From contig SVOD01000007.1 of NCBI GenBank assembly GCA_015066575.1, positions 1-33,705 of the forward strand: a stretch of 33,705 nt of DNA, read 5' to 3'. A program made the position numbers and the translations under genes. The notes under the pieces are model-generated. The model searched no databases and was not told where the DNA came from. It saw only the letters and a list, made by a program, of their open reading frames with translations. Of the stretch, positions 1 to 8,635 are shown piece after piece; the stretch's first letter is position 1; the number at the start of each line of letters is the position of its first letter. The stretch is from Oscillospiraceae bacterium (lineage in GTDB: Bacteria > Bacillota > Clostridia > Oscillospirales > Acutalibacteraceae).

Positions 1-436
1 GCGTTTCTTCGGTAAAGAGCAAATCCGGTCGGTCAAGCGGCAGAGAGCCGTAAACTTCATCGGTGGAAACCTGGTGGTAGCGCGTAATACCGTATTTGCG
101 GCAGGCATCCATCAACACCTGTGTGCCCAAGATATTGGTTTTTAAGAAAATGCCCGGGTCCTCAATAGAGCGGTCCACATGGGATTCCGCCGCAAAATTG
201 ACCACAATGTCGGGTTTTTCTTCTTCAAAGAGTTTTTCGACTGCCGCCTTATCACAAATATCTGCTTTGACAAAGCGGAAGTTCGGATTGTTCATCACGG
301 ATTCCAGTGTGGAAAGATTGCCGGCATAGGTCAACTTATCCAAACATACAATGCAATAATCGGGATATTTTTTTAACATGTGAAAAATGAAATTTGAGCC
401 GATAAACCCGGCGCCGCCGGTTACGATAATAGTCAT
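1..436 (-). CDS. rmlB: dTDP-glucose 4,6-dehydratase, N-terminal part (cut by window edge)
   Basis: Converts dTDP-glucose to dTDP-4-keto-6-deoxyglucose with a bound NAD; a cytosolic short-chain dehydrogenase of the RmlB family. The 145 codons present show the N-terminal nucleotide-binding motif GGAGFIGSNF (residues 7-16), the family signature AAESHVDRSI (82-91) and the catalytic STDEVYG motif (124-130, active-site T125, D126, E127). The Tyr-x-x-x-Lys pair expected about 35 residues later lies beyond the left edge, so the gene is incomplete only because the window ends. ATG at 436-434 has a good ribosome site (GGAGG at 444-448). It is the last gene seen of the operon, downstream of fic. With RmlA (5034-5936) it supplies the 4-keto sugar that the DegT aminotransferase at 6081 would use. 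RmlC and RmlD are not seen, so rhamnose synthesis cannot be claimed. Confidence 0.96.
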   Translation of the reverse strand, partial: MTIIVTGGAGFIGSNFIFHMLKKYPDYCIVCLDKLTYAGNLSTLESVMNNPNFRFVKADICDKAAVEKLFEEEKPDIVVNFAAESHVDRSIEDPGIFLKTNILGTQVLMDACRKYGITRYHQVSTDEVYGSLPLDRPDLLFTEET

Positions 437-444
437 ATTGTTAC

Positions 445-522
445 CTCCGGTTTTTAAAAGTTTTGAGTGTGAAGAGTAGCGTTGCATTCCAATGTACCGC
501 AAGCGGCACCACCGCTCATTTT
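445..522 (-). repeat. Leader repeat copy A, upstream of rmlB
   Basis: A segment of about 78 bp that is nearly the same as 1154-1236. Read on the minus strand it starts at AAATGAGCGGTGGTGC, passes through ATGCAACGC and ends in TTTTAAAAACCGGAGG, so it contains the Shine-Dalgarno sequence of rmlB. The copies differ by a few substitutions, a one-base gap and a short gap of a few bases near 466. Together they bracket the fic gene. Confidence 0.85.
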
Positions 523-540
523 TAACAAGGCTCTGTCTTG

Positions 541-1146
541 TCAAACCTCTTCGGTTTTAAATGTGTTATATCCTTCATAATGATAGCTTGCATCAATGCC
601 TTTCATATAAACAAGCCTGTCATGAATCCTATCCGTCAAAGCTTCTTTTAATAAAACCTTGATTTCAACATCTTTAATCGGGCTTCGTTCCATTGCGAGC
701 AAATAATCCTCTTTATCGACCTTGCTCCAATCAATCACTTTCCCGATTTCTTTTTTTAAAATACAATCAAGCCAAATTCTGGTGCTTCTTCCGTTCCCTT
801 CTCTAAAAGGGTGAGCAACATTCATTTCAACATATTTCTCAATGATTTCATCGAAATTTGACTGAGGCATATTATCTATATGTTTCAATGCGCTTTCAAG
901 ATACATTACAGGGGCAAATCTAAAGCTACCCTTTGCGATGTTTACAGTTCTCGGTTTTCCTGCAAAATCATAAATATCTTCAAACAAAAAGCGATGAATT
1001 TCTCGCAGTGCCGAAAACGTACCGGCTTCAAGAGCGTCCAATCTGCTGCTTTCAAAAAGCTCAAGCGCTTTTTTCTTGCTGATTCTTTCTTCTTCCCTTG
1101 CAAGCTCTGCTTCATCGGTGATTCCCAGTTTATTATCCAATATCAA
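541..1146 (-). CDS. fic: Fic-family protein (probable protein AMP transferase, class III)
   Basis: Fic-domain enzyme of about 201 residues, predicted to transfer AMP from ATP to a protein hydroxyl. The core motif HPFREGNGRSTR (residues 112-123) carries catalytic H112 and the phosphate-binding GNGR loop. Near the C-terminus, SYHYEG (S187 to E191-G) fits the inhibitory (S/T)xxxE(G/N) helix motif of class III Fic proteins, which are self-restrained and need no antitoxin. Size and spacing resemble the Enterococcus faecalis Fic. I place the start at TTG (1146-1144): GGAGGG sits six bases upstream, and translation from there gives the usual MILDNKLGIT-like beginning. The open frame continues to 1227, but that extension is read through the repeated leader. 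It has no evident role in polysaccharide synthesis and looks like a cassette inserted between ugd and rmlB. Its target cannot be told from sequence. Confidence 0.9.
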   Translation of the reverse strand: MILDNKLGITDEAELAREEERISKKKALELFESSRLDALEAGTFSALREIHRFLFEDIYDFAGKPRTVNIAKGSFRFAPVMYLESALKHIDNMPQSNFDEIIEKYVEMNVAHPFREGNGRSTRIWLDCILKKEIGKVIDWSKVDKEDYLLAMERSPIKDVEIKVLLKEALTDRIHDRLVYMKGIDASYHYEGYNTFKTEEV

Positions 1147-1153
1147 ATCTGCC

Positions 1154-1236
1154 CTCCGGTTTTTAAAAGTTTGAAGTGTGGCGTGTGAAGAGCGGCGTTG
1201 CATTCCAATGTGCCGCAAGCGCACCACCGCTCATTT
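1154..1236 (-). repeat. Leader repeat copy B, upstream of fic
   Basis: Second copy of the sequence at 445-522, in the same orientation and 709 bp away. It supplies the Shine-Dalgarno GGAGGG of fic, just as copy A supplies that of rmlB. Between this copy and the ugd stop (1237-1270) is a short inverted repeat (TGTGAA at 1251-1256, TTCACA at 1265-1270) without a T-run, so I do not call it a terminator. Confidence 0.85.
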
Positions 1237-1270
1237 CGCACTGCGCATTTGTGAAAGCACAGCGTTCACA

Positions 1271-2503
1271 TTAATCCCTGCAAAACAGGTCTCTCGTGTA
1301 GACTTTTTCTTTTACATCATCCAGGCGGGTGTCGTAGCGGTTGGCAATAATCACCGTGCATTTTTCTTTAAATGCCGCCAAATCATTGACAACACGGCTG
1401 CCGAAAAATGTGGTACCGTCTTGCAAAGTCGGCTCATATACAATCACCTCTACGCCCTTTGCCTTGATACGCTTCATAATGCCCTGAATGGAACTTTGGC
1501 GGAAATTGTCGGAATTGGATTTCATGGTTAAGCGGTAGACGCCGATCGTGATATCCTTTTCCATTTTCAAATCATATTCGCTGCTTTGCACATAGGCGCC
1601 GGCTTTTTCGAGCACTCTTTGCGCAATAAAATCTTTTCTGGTGCTATTGCTTTGCACAATGGCACTAATCATATTCTGCGGCACATCATCATAATTGGCA
1701 AGCAACTGCTTTGTATCCTTGGGCAGGCAGTAGCCGCCGTAACCAAAACTGGGGTTGTTGTAATGGTCGCCGATACGCGGGTCCAGGCAAATGCCTTGTA
1801 TGACGGAAGCGGCGTCAATACCCTTCATTTCCGCATATGTATCAAGTTCATTAAAATAAGAAACGCGTAGCGCCAAGTAAGTATTGGCAAAGAGTTTGAC
1901 TGCCTCCGCTTCGGTAAAGCCCATGGTCAAGACCGGCACATCTTTTTTCTCTGCGCCCTCGACCAGTAAGGCTGCAAACGACTGTGCCGCCGCAAGTTGC
2001 GCTTTATCCGCCGGGTCGGTGCCCACAATAATGCGGGAGGGGTATAAATTATCATACAGCGCTTTGGTTTCTCTTAAAAACTCCGGGCTGAAAAGAATTT
2101 TATCGGTATGGTATTTTTTCCTGACCGATTCGGTGTACCCTACCGGTATGGTGGATTTAATGACCATATAGGTAGTCGGGTTATACTGCATCACACTTTC
2201 AATCACCGACTCAACGGCAGAAGTGTCAAAAAAGTTCTTTTGGCTGTCGTAATTGGTCGGCGCGGCAATGACAACATAGTCGGCATCCTTATAAGCCTTC
2301 TCGGCATCTAATGTGGCAACGAGTTTGAGTTCTTTTTCGGCAAAAAACTTTTCGATATATTCATCCTGAATCGGTGAGATTCTTCGGTTAATCATATCGA
2401 CCTTTTCTTTGACAATATCCACTGCCACCACTTCATGGTTTTGTGCGATTAACGCGGCTATCGACAAGCCGACATAGCCCGTTCCGGCAACAGCAATTTT
2501 CAT
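1271..2503 (-). CDS. ugd: UDP-glucose 6-dehydrogenase
   Basis: Oxidises UDP-glucose to UDP-glucuronate in two NAD-dependent steps in the cytosol. The 410-residue protein has the N-terminal Rossmann motif GTGYVGLS (7-14), the conserved KSTIPVGYT segment (116-124), SPEFLRE (139-145) and the catalytic cysteine in [14 protein letters not shown] (C259). The length matches the short Ugd/HasB type. ATG at 2503 is chosen over the longer open frame to 2569 because AAGGAGG lies about 10 bases upstream and the protein then begins [12 protein letters not shown]. It sits just downstream of the UDP-glucuronate 4-epimerase, whose stop is 35 bases from this ATG, so the pair gives UDP-GlcA and UDP-GalA. It is clearly different from the TviB-type dehydrogenase at 20176, which acts on N-acetylhexosamine nucleotides. 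Confidence 0.95.
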   Translation of the reverse strand: MKIAVAGTGYVGLSIAALIAQNHEVVAVDIVKEKVDMINRRISPIQDEYIEKFFAEKELKLVATLDAEKAYKDADYVVIAAPTNYDSQKNFFDTSAVESVIESVMQYNPTTYMVIKSTIPVGYTESVRKKYHTDKILFSPEFLRETKALYDNLYPSRIIVGTDPADKAQLAAAQSFAALLVEGAEKKDVPVLTMGFTEAEAVKLFANTYLALRVSYFNELDTYAEMKGIDAASVIQGICLDPRIGDHYNNPSFGYGGYCLPKDTKQLLANYDDVPQNMISAIVQSNSTRKDFIAQRVLEKAGAYVQSSEYDLKMEKDITIGVYRLTMKSNSDNFRQSSIQGIMKRIKAKGVEVIVYEPTLQDGTTFFGSRVVNDLAAFKEKCTVIIANRYDTRLDDVKEKVYTRDLFCRD

Positions 2504-2538
2504 TTTTACAGATTCCTCCTTAGGGTAATATTTTCTGT

Positions 2539-3609
2539 TTATTTGCTTTGGTAAAAATCGGCATACCACTCTGCAAAGCGGCGCAGCCCTTCTCTGAGCG
2601 AAGTTTTCGGTTTAAAGCCGAAGTCACGCTCCAAGCCGGAAGTGTCGGCATAAGTTATCGGCACATCGCCGGGCTGCATGGGCACCAATTCTTTGTGCGC
2701 TTCAAAATCATAATCCTCGGGCAAAACGCCGGCGCGAATGAGTTCCTCTTGCAGAATGTCTACAAATTCGAGCAGATTTTCGGGAGAATGATTACCGATG
2801 TTATAGAGCGCATACGGCGGGAGCGGCAAACCGTCCTCCCCGGTTTCTTTTGCCGGCGCCTTTTGCATTACGCGGTGAATGCCTTCCACAATATCATCTA
2901 CAAAAGTAAAATCTCTCTTGCAATTACCGAAGTTAAAAATCTTAATCGTTTCGCCGTTAATGAGCTTGTTGGTAAAACTGAAATACGCCATATCCGGTCT
3001 GCCTGCCGGACCGTAAACGGTAAAGAAGCGCAGCCCGGTTGAAGGAATATTATATAACTTGCTGTAGGCATGCGCAAGCAGCTCATTCGACTTTTTGGTG
3101 GCGGCATAGAGCGATACCGGATTGTCGACTTTATCCTCTGTGGCATACGGCACTTTTTTGTTGGAACCGTAAACGGAAGAACTTGAGGCATACACCAAAT
3201 GCTCTACCGGGAAGTTTCTGCACGCTTCCAAAATGTTGTAGAAGCCGATGATGTTAGACTGAATATACACATCCGGGTTCGTAATCGAATAACGCACGCC
3301 CGCCTGGGCTGCCAAATTGACCACCACTGCCGGGTGATGCGTTTCAAAAATATGCGTTATGAGCGCATGATCACAAATATCGCCTTTGGTAAATTCAAAG
3401 CAGTGCTTTGTGCCTGCCGCCAAGGCTTTTATCTGCTCTAAGCGGTATTCTTTTAAGGATACATCATAATAGTCATTCATATTATCCATGCCGATAATAT
3501 GAAGTTCTTTGTACTGCCGCAGCAGTTCCATCACCAGGTTCGCGCCGATAAAGCCGGCTGCCCCCGTAACCATAATTGTTTTGTTTTCCAATTGGATATT
3601 TTGCTTCAT
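2539..3609 (-). CDS. UDP-glucuronate 4-epimerase (NAD-dependent epimerase)
   Basis: Extended short-chain dehydrogenase of 356 residues, predicted to interconvert UDP-glucuronate and UDP-galacturonate. It shows [10 protein letters not shown] (16-25), the segment [12 protein letters not shown] (42-53) typical of glucuronate epimerases of the GAE/Cap1J type, SSSVYG (143-148) and the catalytic Tyr-x-x-x-Lys (Y168, K172 in YAATK). ATG at 3609 has AGGTGAG upstream. The neighbour downstream is ugd, which makes its substrate. The 103-bp gap before this gene is one of the longer ones in the operon. UDP-glucuronate decarboxylase is a less likely alternative, because the DYYDVSLK segment favours epimerase. 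Confidence 0.9.
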   Translation of the reverse strand: MKQNIQLENKTIMVTGAAGFIGANLVMELLRQYKELHIIGMDNMNDYYDVSLKEYRLEQIKALAAGTKHCFEFTKGDICDHALITHIFETHHPAVVVNLAAQAGVRYSITNPDVYIQSNIIGFYNILEACRNFPVEHLVYASSSSVYGSNKKVPYATEDKVDNPVSLYAATKKSNELLAHAYSKLYNIPSTGLRFFTVYGPAGRPDMAYFSFTNKLINGETIKIFNFGNCKRDFTFVDDIVEGIHRVMQKAPAKETGEDGLPLPPYALYNIGNHSPENLLEFVDILQEELIRAGVLPEDYDFEAHKELVPMQPGDVPITYADTSGLERDFGFKPKTSLREGLRRFAEWYADFYQSK

Positions 3610-3634
3610 ATTCTCACCTGATTATGTATATTTT

Positions 3635-3652
3635 TCTCTATTAACATAGAGA
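3635..3652 (-). other. Intergenic hairpin upstream of the UDP-glucuronate epimerase
   Basis: A perfect 7-bp stem (TCTCTAT at 3635-3641 and ATAGAGA at 3646-3652) with a four-base loop, inside the 103-bp gap 3610-3712. No T-run follows it on the minus strand, so it is not a convincing terminator. It could stabilise or process the mRNA. I see no good promoter in this gap. Confidence 0.4.
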
Positions 3653-3712
3653 TGTTTGATGATTTTACGGCAACTCTGCGTTTCACTGTCCCGGGCAATT
3701 GCATCCGTCAAA

Positions 3713-5032
3713 CTATTCCATGCCCTCCGGGTTAAAGCGTATTCCCATTAACGCTAACGCTTCCGGCAGCGACTTAACAACATAATCCGCCCGCGCATTG
3801 AACCGCTCTCTTTCCACATCAGCACCACTCGGAATCAGAATAGTCTTCACTCCGGCATTGGCACCGGTCTGCACATCGCGATAGGTGTCGCCGATAAAGA
3901 AAGACCGGCTCAAATCAATATGATATTTTTTCACCAGCACCTCTATCATCCCGGTTTTCGGCTTGCGGCAATCACAGTCAACTTTCAGTTCTTTGACCTC
4001 TCCTTCATAACCGCTGTCGGGGTGGTGCGGGCAGTAGATTAAATCATCCACATAACAGCCCGCATTGCCGAGCAGTGTATACAGGCGCTTATGGATTAAA
4101 GCCAGCATTTCTTTGCTGCAATCGCCTCTGGCAATCACCGGCTGGTTGGTCACTACCAATGCCAGATAATCGGACGCATTCATTGCCGCCAATGCTTCCG
4201 GCACACCGGCAATTAATTCTATTTGCTCGGGTTTGGTTATCAATCCTTTAAAAACATTTAGTGTACCGTCGCGGTCTAAAAAGATTGCCTTTTGTGTGTG
4301 CGAAAGGTTTCCGGCGGCAACCCTGCCGCTCTCAAATGCCTTTTGCGCGCTTTCCAGCCTATCCGGCGTGCCGACATCCATAACATACTCCGGAGAAGCA
4401 TAGGCATACACCGGTTTGCCCTCTGCCAACAATGCGGCAATCACATCTTTTTCCAGCGCCAGTTTTTTCGGCGCGGTAAACCTTTCAAGCACTTCCGGCG
4501 CAAATATCACCACACCGGCATTGGTGCAATTTTCATAATCACAATCACGCTTATTTTCTTTAAAATCAAATTGCAACACCCTGTCGTGTTCATCTTTGAG
4601 CACAATATCCGAATCATAGGGGTGGGAATTAGGGTGAACAAAGAGTGTGGCAATCGCCTGCTTTTGGCGATGAAAGGCGAGCATACGCTCAAAATCCACA
4701 TCTGCCACCAAATCGGCATTGAGCAATAAAAAGTCACTGTCGATAAACTCTTTTGCGTAATACAGCGCTCCTGCCGTGCCAAGCGGCGCCTCTTCGCGCA
4801 CATAGGAAATCTTTGCACCGTAGCGACTGCCGTCACTCAGCAGGTTGACAATTTGTTCCCCTAAATAGCCCACACAAATAACTATTTGCGTAATACGGTT
4901 GGCAACCAGGGTTTCCACCAAGCGCTCTATGAGCGTTTTGCCGCAAAACGGCACCAGCGGTTTTGGTATTTTGTTGTCCGTCACAGCCCAAAGCCTTGTG
5001 CCTTTGCCGCCCGCCATCAGTACTGCTTGCAT
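3713..5032 (-). CDS. Fused sugar-1-phosphate nucleotidyltransferase and HAD sugar-bisphosphate phosphatase (HddC-GmhB-like)
   Basis: Two enzymes in one 439-residue chain. Residues 1 to about 240 are a nucleotidyltransferase: AGGKGTRLW (7-15), KPLVPFCGK (24-32), LGTAGA (84-89) and NAD (105-107), close to HddC, which makes NDP-heptose. Residues about 248-435 are a HAD-IIIA phosphatase like GmhB: FLDRDGTLN (251-259, nucleophile D253 and acid D255), TNQPVIARG (295-303), a zinc site C334, H336, C353, C355, CRKPKTGM (355-362) and GDTYRD (381-386). In the GDP-heptose route these would be the phosphatase and guanylyltransferase steps. Neither the isomerase GmhA nor the kinase HddA is in the window, so the sugar is not certain. 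ATG at 5032 lies one base after the rmlA stop, and the protein then begins MQAVLMAGG. The split transketolase at 27883-29838 could supply sedoheptulose 7-phosphate. Confidence 0.88.
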   Translation of the reverse strand: MQAVLMAGGKGTRLWAVTDNKIPKPLVPFCGKTLIERLVETLVANRITQIVICVGYLGEQIVNLLSDGSRYGAKISYVREEAPLGTAGALYYAKEFIDSDFLLLNADLVADVDFERMLAFHRQKQAIATLFVHPNSHPYDSDIVLKDEHDRVLQFDFKENKRDCDYENCTNAGVVIFAPEVLERFTAPKKLALEKDVIAALLAEGKPVYAYASPEYVMDVGTPDRLESAQKAFESGRVAAGNLSHTQKAIFLDRDGTLNVFKGLITKPEQIELIAGVPEALAAMNASDYLALVVTNQPVIARGDCSKEMLALIHKRLYTLLGNAGCYVDDLIYCPHHPDSGYEGEVKELKVDCDCRKPKTGMIEVLVKKYHIDLSRSFFIGDTYRDVQTGANAGVKTILIPSGADVERERFNARADYVVKSLPEALALMGIRFNPEGME

Positions 5033-5033
5033 T

Positions 5034-5936
5034 TTAAAAATCTTCCTCCACCAAATCACCTAAGTATTTGCCGTAGGACGATACATTGTACCTTCTTGCT
5101 TCTTCAATGAGTTGTTTTGAGCGCTTGAGCATTTGTTCGGAAGTTATCCAACCATTGCGCCAGGCAATTTCCTCGGGTGCGGAAACAATAATGCCCTGCT
5201 GCTTTTGCATGGTGCGCACAAAGTTGGAGGCTTCTATGAGGCTGTCCATCGTGCCGGTGTCAAGCCACGAAAAGCCACGCGACATAAAGCTGACATCCAA
5301 CTCTCCTTTTGCCAAATACACTTTGTTTAAATCGGTAATTTCCAATTCCCCGCGCGGCGAAGGTTTTTGGGCTTTGGCAAACTCTATACAGCGGTTATCA
5401 TAAAAGTATAACCCCGTTACCGCCCAGTGAGACTTCGGCTTGTCCGGCTTTTCTTCCAAGGAAAGCACACGCTTTTCTTTGTCAAACTCCACAATGCCGA
5501 AGCGCTCCGGGTCATCCACATGGTAGCCGAAAATAGTGGCGCGGTGGTTGACTTCGGCATTTATGACTGCTTTTTTAAGAATACCGGTAAAGCCGGCACC
5601 GTAAAAGATGTTATCGCCCAATACCATTGCGCAACAATCCTCCCCTATAAACTCTTCGCCGAGAATAAAGGCTTGCGCCAATCCGTCGGGCGAGGGCTGC
5701 GCTTTGTAAGATAAAGAGATGCCGAACTGCGAACCGTCGCCGAGCAGTTTTTCAAAGTGCGGTAAATCCTCCGGTGTGGAAATGACCAAAATATCATTGA
5801 TGCCCGCGAGCATTAAGGTGCTAAGCGGGTAGTACACCATCGGTTTATCATATATTGGCAACAGCTGTTTTGAGGTGACCATTGTCAGCGGATACAGCCT
5901 TGTGCCGCTGCCTCCGGCTAAAATAATGCCTTTCAT
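5034..5936 (-). CDS. rmlA: Glucose-1-phosphate thymidylyltransferase
   Basis: Makes dTDP-glucose from glucose 1-phosphate and dTTP, the first step of dTDP-sugar synthesis. The 300-residue protein begins [18 protein letters not shown], and carries [17 protein letters not shown] and GDNIFYG, all typical of RmlA. Length fits the family (about 290-300). ATG at 5936 follows AAAGGAATACAAA. The longer open frame to 5996 would read through the intergenic repeat and is rejected. The stop is one base from the start of the fused nucleotidyltransferase-phosphatase gene, so the two are probably translated together. With RmlB it yields the 4-keto sugar for the aminotransferase encoded just upstream (6081-7175). 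Confidence 0.96.
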   Translation of the reverse strand: MKGIILAGGSGTRLYPLTMVTSKQLLPIYDKPMVYYPLSTLMLAGINDILVISTPEDLPHFEKLLGDGSQFGISLSYKAQPSPDGLAQAFILGEEFIGEDCCAMVLGDNIFYGAGFTGILKKAVINAEVNHRATIFGYHVDDPERFGIVEFDKEKRVLSLEEKPDKPKSHWAVTGLYFYDNRCIEFAKAQKPSPRGELEITDLNKVYLAKGELDVSFMSRGFSWLDTGTMDSLIEASNFVRTMQKQQGIIVSAPEEIAWRNGWITSEQMLKRSKQLIEEARRYNVSSYGKYLGDLVEEDF

Positions 5937-5942
5937 TTTGTA

Positions 5943-6078
5943 TTCCTTTCGGAAAATGCTGAATATTGAATGCTGAATGTCGAGTTGTGATGGCAACGCA
6001 AGCGTTGCATTTAAAATCGGGTAAGAGCGAAGCCCTTCAATTCCTCATCCCTCTTTCTTAATTCCTCACTATTTGCGA
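5943..6078 (-). repeat. Intergenic repeat R1 (7-nt-phased tracts with two hairpins)
   Basis: Fills the gap between the aminotransferase and rmlA. On the plus strand the left part has 7-nt phased units such as GCTGAAT, ATTGAAT and GCTGAAT. A near-perfect hairpin follows (GCAACGC at 5993-5999 and GCGTTGC at 6002-6008). Then comes the family core AAAATCGGGTAAGAGC-GAA-GCCCTTCAATT, followed by CCTCATC/CCTCTTTC tracts. Hairpin arms without a T-run argue against a simple terminator. The ATGCAACGC piece is shared with the leader repeats at 445 and 1154. Confidence 0.7.
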
Positions 6079-6080
6079 GA

Positions 6081-7175
6081 TTACTTTTCCAAAATAATCT
6101 GGCAAATGCGGTCCACATCTTCCTGTGCCAAATCCGCATAGAGCGGCAAGGTCAACACTTTGAGCGCAACGTCGAGCGCGACCGGTGTGTCGTTGACATC
6201 GTATTTATCTCTATAACAATCAAAGTCGTTGCAAAGCGGGTAAAAATATTTTCTGGCGGCAATGCCGTTTTCTTTTAGTTTATCCGCCACTTCATCGCGC
6301 GATTTGCCAAATACCGCTTTATCAAAAAGCACCGGGAAATAAGCATAGTTATAATTCACTGTATCTTGCTTGAACGGCAATTTAAGCCCGGCAACCCCTT
6401 CTAAATGCTCCCGGTAGCGGTGTGCCGCCGCTTTGCGCTTTGCAATTTCTTCGTCGAGGTGGCGAAGATTACAAATGCCCATCGCTGCCGAAAACTCATT
6501 CATTTTGGCATTTGCGCCGACAAAGTCTACTGTTTCGGGACCGAGAATGCCGAAGTTTTTAAGGCGATACAAATCGAGCCCGAAATCTTCATCATGAAAA
6601 CACACCGCGCCGCCTTCTACAGAATGAAACACTTTGGTCGCATGGAAACTGAACATTGAAGCATCACCGAAAGAGCCGATACCCTTGCCCTTATACTTTT
6701 CGCCGAAAGCGTGCGCCGCATCATAAATCACTTTTAAATGGTGCTTCTTTGCAATGCGCTCGATTTCTTCTATATTGCACACATTACCATACACATGCAC
6801 GGGAATAATCGCGCTCGTTTTGTCGGTAATAAGCGCTTCAATTTTAGTGGTATCTATCGTATATGTATCCGGTTCAATGTCACAAAAAACAGGGGTTAAC
6901 CCGTTTCGCACAATCGCATGGGTAGTGGAAGCAAAAGTGAAGGGGGTGGTAATGACTTCACCGGTTAATCCCATTGCCTGAATTGCCATTTCCAGCGCCA
7001 TATGCCCGTTGCAAAACAGGTCGACATTGTCAACCTCCAAATACTCTTTTAACTGCGCCTGAAACTGCTTGTGCTTCGGCCCCATATTGGTCAACCAACG
7101 GCTCTGCCAAATATCTTTTATTTCTTCAATATATTCATCCATACTCGGCATAGATGAACGCGTCACATTAATCAT
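6081..7175 (-). CDS. DegT/DnrJ/EryC1/StrS sugar aminotransferase (VioA-like)
   Basis: PLP-dependent sugar aminotransferase of 364 residues. D152 in YDAAHAFG holds the cofactor nitrogen and K181 in FHATKVFHSVEGGA is the Schiff-base lysine. The opening MINVTRSSMPS and the RWLTNMGP segment recall VioA-type enzymes that turn dTDP-4-keto-6-deoxyglucose into dTDP-4-amino-4,6-dideoxyglucose. Given RmlA and RmlB in the same operon, that 4-keto sugar is the likely substrate, but 3-amino or galacto products cannot be excluded. The usual CNGT phosphate-site motif reads CNGHMAL here (55-61). No dedicated N-acetyl- or N-formyltransferase for the product is seen nearby. The genes just upstream are instead an amino-acid permease, an opine-type dehydrogenase and two ATP-grasp enzymes. 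ATG at 7175; the repeat R1 follows its stop. Confidence 0.92.
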   Translation of the reverse strand: MINVTRSSMPSMDEYIEEIKDIWQSRWLTNMGPKHKQFQAQLKEYLEVDNVDLFCNGHMALEMAIQAMGLTGEVITTPFTFASTTHAIVRNGLTPVFCDIEPDTYTIDTTKIEALITDKTSAIIPVHVYGNVCNIEEIERIAKKHHLKVIYDAAHAFGEKYKGKGIGSFGDASMFSFHATKVFHSVEGGAVCFHDEDFGLDLYRLKNFGILGPETVDFVGANAKMNEFSAAMGICNLRHLDEEIAKRKAAAHRYREHLEGVAGLKLPFKQDTVNYNYAYFPVLFDKAVFGKSRDEVADKLKENGIAARKYFYPLCNDFDCYRDKYDVNDTPVALDVALKVLTLPLYADLAQEDVDRICQIILEK

Positions 7176-7189
7176 TTTGTGTCCCCAAT

Positions 7190-8602
7190 TTATGAATCTA
7201 TTTTGAAATTCCCTTTATATTTTATATAACTTCTCACTGCAAGCACAATGCCTAAAATTACCCAACCGGCAACAATTACCCACTCCTGCCAAACCAAAGA
7301 ACAATTTGTGCCGGGAATCAAATACATTGCCGCCATGCCGCCGGACATTAATATGGCAATAACGCCTACTATTTTGAAATGTTTAATTCTATACGGTCTT
7401 TCCATTGTCGGCTCTTTCGTGCGAAGTCTAACGAAAGATAATGCTACAATGCAGTATGCAAGGCAACAGGCAAAATTGCCCGCATCCACTATCCACACAA
7501 GCATTGTTCTGCCAAAAAACGGTGCCAAAATAGACAATCCGCCAATTAACAACAGCGCTGTTATCGGTGTTTTGAACTTGCCGTGCAATTTCCCGAACAC
7601 TTCCGGAATCATTCTTGATTCAGACATGGAATATATCGCGCGACTGCCACCGATTAAGAAAGAATTCCAACTGGTAATGATACCGCACAAACCGCCTATA
7701 ATGAGCACTTTTGCCATTGCGGAAGAACTGAACGCCTTTGCCATGGCATCCGCTGTCACAAGCCCCGTGGTATTCATGGAATTTGCAATTTCACCCGCAT
7801 TCAGCACATAACCGACCGCAAAAACGACTAACACATAAAAAGTCACTGCCAAGACAATGGAAAGCAACATCAATTTACCGATTTTTTTAAGCGGCACTCT
7901 AATCTCTTCCGCTGCTTGCGGTATCACATCGAACCCGAAGAAGAAAAACGGTGTCATAATAGCGACTTTAAAAATATTCATTAATATATCGCCGTTTTTC
8001 TCTCCCAAAAACATTTGGCTCTGTACATTCTCAATATCACCGCTGATAGAAGAAGCTACAACCAGTAAAATGCCGACAGCAGCAATAATAATGGTTAACA
8101 CTTTTTGAAAAATCGCCGCTTTTTTGGTGCCGATGATATTTAACACTACTACAATTACCGACATTACAATAGAAATGGCAACCCAGCTGGCATACACATC
8201 AAAACCATTGATAGTATACATATATCCTTTTAACATATTCGGAAATATGTATTGTAAAATGGTGGGGAATGAGACCGCCTCATAACACACTACCCCTATG
8301 TAACTGAGAATAATTGCCCACGTGCAGATATACGAACCTATCGGTCCAAATGCTTTAAAGCTGAATACATGTTCCCCGCCACACAAAGGCATTGCTGTGG
8401 TTAACTCTGCATAACAAAGCCCCACGAAATAAATCATAATGCCACCGATTAAAAAGCCGAGAATGGTGCCGATAATGCCGCCTTCTTGAATCCACTGACC
8501 TGAGGAAACAACCCACCCCCAACCTATCATGGCGCCAAAGGCAACTACCAGCACATCACCGGACCGCAATACCGGATTAAATTTGCTTTTGTTCTCTTTC
8601 AT
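7190..8602 (-). CDS. APC-family amino acid permease
   Basis: A polytopic membrane transporter of 470 residues with about 12 predicted transmembrane segments, of the amino acid-polyamine-organocation superfamily. The first helix carries the substrate-loop motif GAMIGWGWV (residues 23-31), equivalent to the GxGIG-like break of APC transporters, followed by helices rich in Gly, Ile and Val. A later conserved stretch reads FFFFGFDVIPQAAEEI. The substrate cannot be read from sequence. It ends 14 bases before the sugar aminotransferase start and follows the opine-dehydrogenase-like gene by 33 bases. An amino-acid transporter is unusual in a polysaccharide operon, which suggests that an amino acid is a precursor of the polymer or of a decoration. 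GGGG lies upstream of ATG 8602 with long spacing. Confidence 0.88.
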   Translation of the reverse strand: MKENKSKFNPVLRSGDVLVVAFGAMIGWGWVVSSGQWIQEGGIIGTILGFLIGGIMIYFVGLCYAELTTAMPLCGGEHVFSFKAFGPIGSYICTWAIILSYIGVVCYEAVSFPTILQYIFPNMLKGYMYTINGFDVYASWVAISIVMSVIVVVLNIIGTKKAAIFQKVLTIIIAAVGILLVVASSISGDIENVQSQMFLGEKNGDILMNIFKVAIMTPFFFFGFDVIPQAAEEIRVPLKKIGKLMLLSIVLAVTFYVLVVFAVGYVLNAGEIANSMNTTGLVTADAMAKAFSSSAMAKVLIIGGLCGIITSWNSFLIGGSRAIYSMSESRMIPEVFGKLHGKFKTPITALLLIGGLSILAPFFGRTMLVWIVDAGNFACCLAYCIVALSFVRLRTKEPTMERPYRIKHFKIVGVIAILMSGGMAAMYLIPGTNCSLVWQEWVIVAGWVILGIVLAVRSYIKYKGNFKIDS

Positions 8603-8635
8603 TTTTCATATACCCCGTTATTAAGCAAACCTATT

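Noticed and set aside
1147..1227. N-terminal extension of the Fic protein up to an ATG at 1227
   Set aside because: The added residues are encoded by the duplicated leader and would be translated through the ribosome site. The TTG at 1146 gives the family-like N-terminus.
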